Shown: positions 5,909-9,760 of the stretch, piece by piece
Layout of the letters: every line of letters begins with the position of its first letter
Numbering within the stretch: position 1 is the stretch's first letter
DNA from: JADLCX01 sp038251595
GTDB taxonomy: Bacteria; Planctomycetota; Phycisphaerae; Phycisphaerales; UBA1924
Length of the DNA: 9,760 bases
Direction: 5' to 3'
NCBI GenBank assembly: GCA_038251595.1
Contig: JBBSBC010000143.1
Coordinates: 1-9,760 of the forward strand
Translations under genes and position numbers: made by a program
Notes under the pieces: generated by a model
Seen by the model: only the letters and a program-made list of their open reading frames with translations
Told to the model about the DNA's origin: nothing
Database searches by the model: none

Positions 5909-6346
5909 CGGGTCCAACCCTGTGCGGACAGGCCGCAACAGTCGGAAGGTCAGAGGCCGCGGCAACAGGTGCCCGGCGGTGGTGCCGTCAATGTGACGAA
6001 ACCGACCAACGGGCCGGAGCTGAACCTTCCATCAGCCGCGATGGGAAAGCCCATGTTCGTGCCTCGGCGTGCGAGCGATCGCTTGAACGATCGACTGCAC
6101 GCTTCCGTCGCGAACGGCTCCTGCGAAACAGGTCGGAATGGTAGGTCGGGAGAGGTTTGAGTCAAAGGGCTGCGAGTCTCGAACTTTTATAGAGATTCTT
6201 CGGGCAAAAACCAAACTGATCGCGAACAAGCGGTCTTGTTGATCCACATCGACCATGTGTGAATATACGAAATCGTGAAGGACCAGGCGCAGGGTGGAAC
6301 GCCGGTAAAGATCCCGCCGGTGGCGGATGAGCACATGTGGGAGTGC

Positions 6347-6499
6347 ATCGAGCCGGGAGCGGTGTCAGAACGGGTTCGACGAGCCCGTTCAACGGCCAGT
6401 TGCGCGACGAGTTCCTGCACGATTGCTGGTGGGAGCTTCGGCGCGGCACAGCCGCATCTGAACTCGCAGCGCGTACAGCGCACAGCCACGCCCAAACCG
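6347..6499 (+). pseudogene. Remnant of an IS3-family transposase (integrase core C-terminus)
   Basis: Read across frames, the plus strand reproduces the conserved end of IS3-family OrfB. IEPG is encoded at 6347-6358, NGFDE at 6369-6383, then FNGQLRDEFLHDCWW at 6388-6432. A possible NSQR, like the YN.QRPH motif, is at 6461-6472 in the first frame. The intact family pattern is close to IEPGSPWENGF-ESFNG-LRDE-LN, whose Glu before SFNG completes the DDE triad. At least two frameshifts break it, and the N-terminal part of the transposase, orfA and clear terminal repeats are missing. It is therefore an old fragment. The left junction may lie just before 6347, since the preceding bases show no transposase similarity. 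Confidence 0.6.
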
Positions 6500-6540
6500 G
6501 GCGTGGCCATGGCGCACGTCAAACAATCACGACAACAGGC

Positions 6541-7002
6541 TCATGCTCGTCGGCTGGCACGGTCATGACCCTGTGTCTTCACGATTTTGTTGTACACACC
6601 GATGATCAGCAGAGTGGGGGCCCATTGTCCGATGAAGTTTGAAGCGTGCTTTGACCCGGCGACCTGCAGGGCCAGTGAAGTCAGTATCGCACCGCCAGCG
6701 GCCCACATGAACACGTCGGAGGGAATCTTGGCGGTTTCGTTCTCGATCGCGGTCGCCACTGGTCCCTCTCGGAACGCTTCGGTGTCCCCGCTCTGGCTCG
6801 CCCGGCCGCCCGAGGTGCCGTGGGTGTCGGTGCGATTACCGCCGAAGGCCGTCTGATCCTCGGTTCGGTTCTCAACTTTGGTGCCAGAACTCGTGCCGGA
6901 TGAATGGTTCAGGTCTCCATAGCTTGCGCCAGAATGGTTGGCAATTGGCGTGGATGTGTTGACGGGATTGGACTCTTGGTGGGTAACAGTGTTCATAGCC
7001 AT
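6541..7002 (-). CDS. Hypothetical small membrane protein with Ser/Thr/Asn/Gly-rich N-terminus
   Basis: I cannot name a family. From the ATG at 7002 the protein has 153 residues. Residues 1 to about 75 are low-complexity (Asn, Ser, Thr, Gly, His) and probably disordered. Residues 76-96 are mixed (EGPVATAIENETAKIPSD). Two hydrophobic segments follow, VFMWAAGGAILTSLALQVAG (97-116) and FIGQWAPTLLIIGVYNKIV (123-141), then a short basic tail. This suggests a helical hairpin in the membrane. The C-terminal part looks like a constrained domain, whereas the N-terminus looks variable. The start is uncertain: ATG codons at 7017, 7002 and 6996 are all possible, and only a weak GAGA precedes 7002. It stands alone between degraded DNA on both sides. 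A coding gene is likely; function is unknown. Confidence 0.6.
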   Translation of the reverse strand: MAMNTVTHQESNPVNTSTPIANHSGASYGDLNHSSGTSSGTKVENRTEDQTAFGGNRTDTHGTSGGRASQSGDTEAFREGPVATAIENETAKIPSDVFMWAAGGAILTSLALQVAGSKHASNFIGQWAPTLLIIGVYNKIVKTQGHDRASRRA

Positions 7003-7332
7003 GCGTAAGTCTCGCATCAACGGGTGAAGTTAGACTGAGCATCCAGTGAAATCGGGATCATCGGGCCGGTGCTTTCGGCATGAACAGTGCACATTTTTGG
7101 TACGGATCGCCGCCGAAGCTCGTGCCGCTTCCGCATGATCGGACGGCTATGGGCGTACCTGCGGAGCCGCTCGCTCAGCAACCGCGATCTCGAAGACTCA
7201 GCACGTGCTGGACGCCGGTGACCAAGCATGGCCAAGACTCACGCCCGAGCGCATCCGTTTGTGCGTGCGTGCCCTGACTCGCGCACGAGAACGAGGCCTG
7301 ATCCATCACTCATCAGGTCGTTCAAGTCGACT
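7003..7332. other. Gene-free stretch between the small membrane protein and the dockerin remnant
   Basis: I find no credible gene here. Short open frames are Arg- and Ala-rich translations without start signals or motifs. The right end holds a small hairpin, CCTGAT (7297-7302) with ATCAGG (7312-7317), which lies downstream of the stop codon of the dockerin-like remnant on the minus strand and could be what is left of its terminator. The left end should contain the promoter of the 6541-7002 gene, but no clear one is visible. Confidence 0.5.
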
Positions 7333-7611
7333 TTACTCAGGCTGGCAAATCGTAAAGTAGCTGGCAAGAAAGTCGAAGAGGTCCTGCGTACTCACCGAAC
7401 CGTTGCCATTGAAATCGCCATTGCAGCAGCCGCTTACGGTGAGGGGCGCGGGGGTTGAGATTCCCACGCCGTAGCTTGTCGTCACGACACAGTCATACCC
7501 ACCTCTATCCGCCGTTCGTGCGTTGACGGCGCCGAGTGTCGCCGTCGTCGATCCAATGACGATCGAGCCGTTACCCGTTGGGCCGTCAGTAAGATCGATC
7601 CCGCCACGACA
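7333..7611 (-). pseudogene. C-terminal remnant of a secreted Ig-like plus dockerin-like protein
   Basis: The minus-strand frame ending in TAA at 7333 encodes the typical end of a planctomycete extracellular protein. IDLTDGPTGNGS begins at about 7599, then comes an Ig-fold end with NARTADRGGYDCVVTTSYG, equivalent to the common pattern of Asp-x-Gly-x-Tyr-x-Cys followed by a short turn. Next is a CC pair and GDFNGNGSVSTQDLFDFLAS, a single EF-hand-like, calcium-binding dockerin-type motif, ending YFTICQPE. Such tails normally finish proteins of several hundred residues. Here the frame closes upstream at a TGA (7614-7612), and I see no ATG start, Shine-Dalgarno or signal peptide, so the rest is lost or frame-shifted. 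Fragmentation by deletion or rearrangement is likely. A sequence error is a less likely alternative. Confidence 0.65.
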
Positions 7612-7904
7612 TCACCGAGCCGGAGGTTGACCGTGCCGCGGCCATCATCTGGGAGTGTGCGGCGCGGCTCAGGAGCTCGAGGGCGGGGTGATGTGCTGAC
7701 GACAACCAGGTGTCGCGGGCTTCTTATGTGTGGCCACGGTATCGGTGATACGCACATGGCGCGATGCGAATCGGTATCCGTGAACGGATTACCGTGAATC
7801 TTGTGAAAAACTTGGCCAGACTAAGGTAATTGATTGCCGATCCAATCTTCATTGAACATATTGCACGAATGTCCCGCTCGAGTTATCTCTAGGGAGTTCC
7901 TTCA
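7612..7904. other. Intergenic region upstream of the beta-helix gene
   Basis: No gene is supported. The part next to 7612 could hold further decayed sequence of the dockerin-like remnant, but no Ig-like motif is readable. The right half should carry the promoter of the gene at 7905. Its base composition becomes AT-richer from about 7800, as expected for a promoter, yet no convincing -35/-10 pair stands out. A hairpin lies at 7772-7794. Confidence 0.5.
7772..7794. repeat. Bulged hairpin upstream of the beta-helix gene
   Basis: CGGTATCCG (7772-7780) pairs with CGGATTACCG (7785-7794) across the loop TGAA, with one bulged base. It lies 110 bases upstream of the start at 7905. No U-tract follows, so it may be an operator or a leftover structure rather than a terminator. 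Confidence 0.4.
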
Positions 7905-9760
7905 ATGCCGAATACGCGTACCCGCGACCGCAGGCTTATCTCATTCATGGTGATGGCGGCCACAGGAGCAGCGACAAGCTGCCTGTGCGCCCAGACCGGC
8001 ATCGTGCTTCCCGCTGACGCCAACGTCCGCAACGTGCTGACCTTCGGCGCGATCCCGAATGACGGCGGCGACGACATAGCCGCGTTTCAAGCCGCGCTCA
8101 ACGCCACCGTCGGCACCTCGCGCATCCTGTATGTGCCCGACGGCGTGTACAACTTCTCCGGGCGGCTCAACTGGGGCGGCATCGGCTTGGGCGGGTTCTT
8201 CACCATGCAGGGCCAGAGCAAAGAGGGCGTGATCCTCAAGCTCAATGACTCCGCCGTGGGCTTCACCGACCCAGCCGCCCCGCGGGCCTTCATCGACGCA
8301 TACGAGGGCAACACCGCCAACCAGTTCCGCAACTACCTCCGCGATGTCACCATCGACATCGGGGCCAACAACCTCGGCGCGATCGGCCTCGAGTTCCAGG
8401 CCAACAACACAGGCCGGATCGAGAACGTCACCATCCGCAGCAGCGATCCGCAGAAGCGCGGCCTCACCGGCCTTAACCAGGGCTTCGAGTTCCCCGGGCC
8501 GCTACTCATCCGCAACCTCACCATCGACGGCTTCGAGACCGGCTATGTCGGCGCCCCGCAGGAGTATTCGGTTGTCTTCGAGAACCTCACCCTCCTAAAC
8601 CAGCGCACCCGCGGCATCTATGTCTGGCGTCTCCCGCTCCAGATCCGCAACCTTGTCAGCCAGAACTCTGTCCCCGTCCTATTTAACGACGGCAACCCCG
8701 GCGCTTCGGGCCACGTGGTCATCGACGGCGGCACGTTCACCGGCGGAGCGCCGGGCACCGACGCGATCAGCAATGAGAACAGCGCGGGCGTTTTGATCCT
8801 CCGCAACATCACGACTTCGGGCTACGCCAACGCCGTGAGTGACAAGAGCTTCAGCGTCAGCAACCCGGTCCTGGTTCCCGGCGGCGTGGTGACGCAGTTC
8901 ACCACCGATGCCCCCGCCTCACTCAACGCCACGCCCAGCGCGATCCTCAATCTCCCCATCGAAGAGACCCCCGATGCCCCGGCGATCCCCTTGGCCCAGT
9001 GGGCCAGCATCAAGACCTTCGGTGCCATCGAGAACGACAACCTCGACGACACCGCCGCCATCCAGGCCGCGATGAACAGCGGCGCCCCGGTGGTGTACTT
9101 CCCCTCGGGCCTCTACTACGTCAGCGACACCATCACCGTCGGCCCCGCCGTGCAGCGTGTCGAGGGCCTGATGTCGGATCTCTCGCTCAACGCCCCGCTC
9201 ACGACCGAGAACAAGGCTATCTTCCGCGTGCCCCCGGGCTCGCAGGCGATCGTCCACTTCAGCGGGATCAACACCTCCTTCCAGAGTCCCGCTCAGGCCG
9301 GCGGCGGCGTGCAGTATGAGCAGGCCACCGCCAACACGATGGTGATCCGCGACGGCGACATCACCTATCGCAACACCGTCCCCGGCGGCAAGCTCTTTAT
9401 CGAAAACCTCGTCGGCACCAACATGACCTTCACAGGCCAGAAGGTCTGGGCCCGTCAACTCAACCCCGAGGGCAGCACCTTCACCCACGTCATCAACGAT
9501 GGCGGCGACCTCTACGTGCTGGGCCTTAAGACCGAGGGCTCCTCCATCCCCCTCGATAACCGCAACCGCGCCCGCGCCGCCATCATGGGCGGGCTCATCT
9601 ACCCCGCCACCGTCATCAACGATCGCACCCGCCCCATCGTCATCAATAACGAGTCCAGCCTCTCGATGAGCCTTCCCGAAAGCTGCTACGTCAACGACGG
9701 CTTCTACGCCGTCTGGGTCCGCGAGACCAGGAACGGCGTCACGGCAGACTTCACCCGCGC
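7905..9760 (+). CDS. Secreted protein with two pectate-lyase-3-type beta-helix domains (partial, runs off window)
   Basis: The first 618 residues are visible with no stop. The ATG at 7905 follows AGGGAG at 8 bases spacing. Residues 1-29 look like a signal peptide: basic start RTRDRR, hydrophobic LISFMVMAATGAATS, and possible cleavage after LCA. The opening motif of the Pectate_lyase_3 superfamily occurs twice: VLTFGAIPNDGGDDIAAFQAAL (44-65) with ILYVPDGVYNFSG (74-86), and IKTFGAIENDNLDDTAAIQAAM (369-390) with VVYFPSGLYYVSDTI (396-410). Between them are repeating beta-helix rungs such as VTIDIGANN, VTIRSS, LTIDGF and LTLLNQ. Two successive helices recall the architecture of glycoside hydrolase family 55 and phage-type tailspike relatives. 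A polysaccharide-degrading or -binding role outside the cytoplasm is likely; the substrate is not predictable. It is strongly biased to C-ending codons. The direction is opposite to the housekeeping block. Confidence 0.85.
   Translation, partial: MPNTRTRDRRLISFMVMAATGAATSCLCAQTGIVLPADANVRNVLTFGAIPNDGGDDIAAFQAALNATVGTSRILYVPDGVYNFSGRLNWGGIGLGGFFTMQGQSKEGVILKLNDSAVGFTDPAAPRAFIDAYEGNTANQFRNYLRDVTIDIGANNLGAIGLEFQANNTGRIENVTIRSSDPQKRGLTGLNQGFEFPGPLLIRNLTIDGFETGYVGAPQEYSVVFENLTLLNQRTRGIYVWRLPLQIRNLVSQNSVPVLFNDGNPGASGHVVIDGGTFTGGAPGTDAISNENSAGVLILRNITTSGYANAVSDKSFSVSNPVLVPGGVVTQFTTDAPASLNATPSAILNLPIEETPDAPAIPLAQWASIKTFGAIENDNLDDTAAIQAAMNSGAPVVYFPSGLYYVSDTITVGPAVQRVEGLMSDLSLNAPLTTENKAIFRVPPGSQAIVHFSGINTSFQSPAQAGGGVQYEQATANTMVIRDGDITYRNTVPGGKLFIENLVGTNMTFTGQKVWARQLNPEGSTFTHVINDGGDLYVLGLKTEGSSIPLDNRNRARAAIMGGLIYPATVINDRTRPIVINNESSLSMSLPESCYVNDGFYAVWVRETRNGVTADFTR

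Larger units (their letters stand above)
5709..6346. other. Gene-poor region upstream of tRNA-Gln
   Basis: I see no credible gene in this stretch. Open frames on both strands are short, lack Shine-Dalgarno sequences and show no recognisable family motif. It contains two CCAATTGA direct repeats just upstream of the tRNA, a 7-bp hairpin at 5887-5908, and a CGATCG inverted repeat near 6074-6090. Promoter elements for the tRNA must lie at its left end, but I find no convincing -35/-10 pair. Confidence 0.6.

Noticed and set aside
5759..5965. Minus-strand frame of 68 codons upstream of tRNA-Gln
   Set aside because: No Shine-Dalgarno, Arg-rich composition typical of non-coding GC-rich DNA, and no motif I can name.
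6032..6334. Minus-strand frame of 100 codons
   Set aside because: No recognisable motif or start signal; it overlaps degraded DNA.
7801..7830. TTGTGA and GGTAAT as a promoter for the beta-helix gene
   Set aside because: Each hexamer matches only four of six consensus bases and the spacer is 18 bases; too weak to list.
8919..9488. Minus-strand open frame inside the beta-helix gene
   Set aside because: The plus-strand frame has a signal peptide, Shine-Dalgarno and domain motifs; this one is its GC-driven shadow.

Overview
The window looks like chromosomal DNA of a GC-rich planctomycete, probably of the class Phycisphaerae. This is inference. It rests on long disordered tails on several ribosomal proteins, a decayed C-terminus of the Ig-like plus dockerin-like kind (GDFNGNG...TQDLFDFL) that is common on secreted planctomycete proteins, and a large secreted beta-helix protein. 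No rRNA or other direct taxonomic marker is present.

Positions 54-5708 form a housekeeping block transcribed entirely on the minus strand. In transcription order it holds tRNA-Gln(UUG), a GlmU-type UDP-GlcNAc pyrophosphorylase without an acetyltransferase domain, prs, rplY (bL25/Ctc), pth, rpsF (bS6), ssb and rplI (bL9). The order glmU-prs-ctc-pth is the one known from Bacillus, and it is followed here by an rpsF-ssb-rplI cluster that lacks rpsR. The genes link precursor supply (UDP-GlcNAc, PRPP) with ribosome parts, peptidyl-tRNA recycling and single-strand DNA binding. glmU and prs overlap by four bases (TTGA), with prs starting at TTG behind a good AGGAG. The intercistronic gaps hold unusual repeats: a 12-bp tandem array between rpsF and ssb, mutually exclusive inverted repeats between rplY and pth, and stacked GTTCT palindromes just after ssb.

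Positions 5709-7904 are gene-poor and look degraded. The stretch holds small hairpins, a frame-broken remnant of an IS3-family transposase C-terminus (6347-6499, plus strand), one probable intact small two-helix membrane protein (6541-7002, minus strand), and the C-terminal remnant of an Ig-like/dockerin-like secreted protein (7333-7611, minus strand). I see no intact gene in the rest.

From 7905 to the right edge, a plus-strand gene with a good Shine-Dalgarno and a signal peptide encodes a secreted protein with two pectate-lyase-3-type beta-helix starts. It is cut by the window end. I found no CRISPR array or recognisable defence system. The best leads for something undescribed are the intergenic repeat structures and the lineage-specific protein tails.
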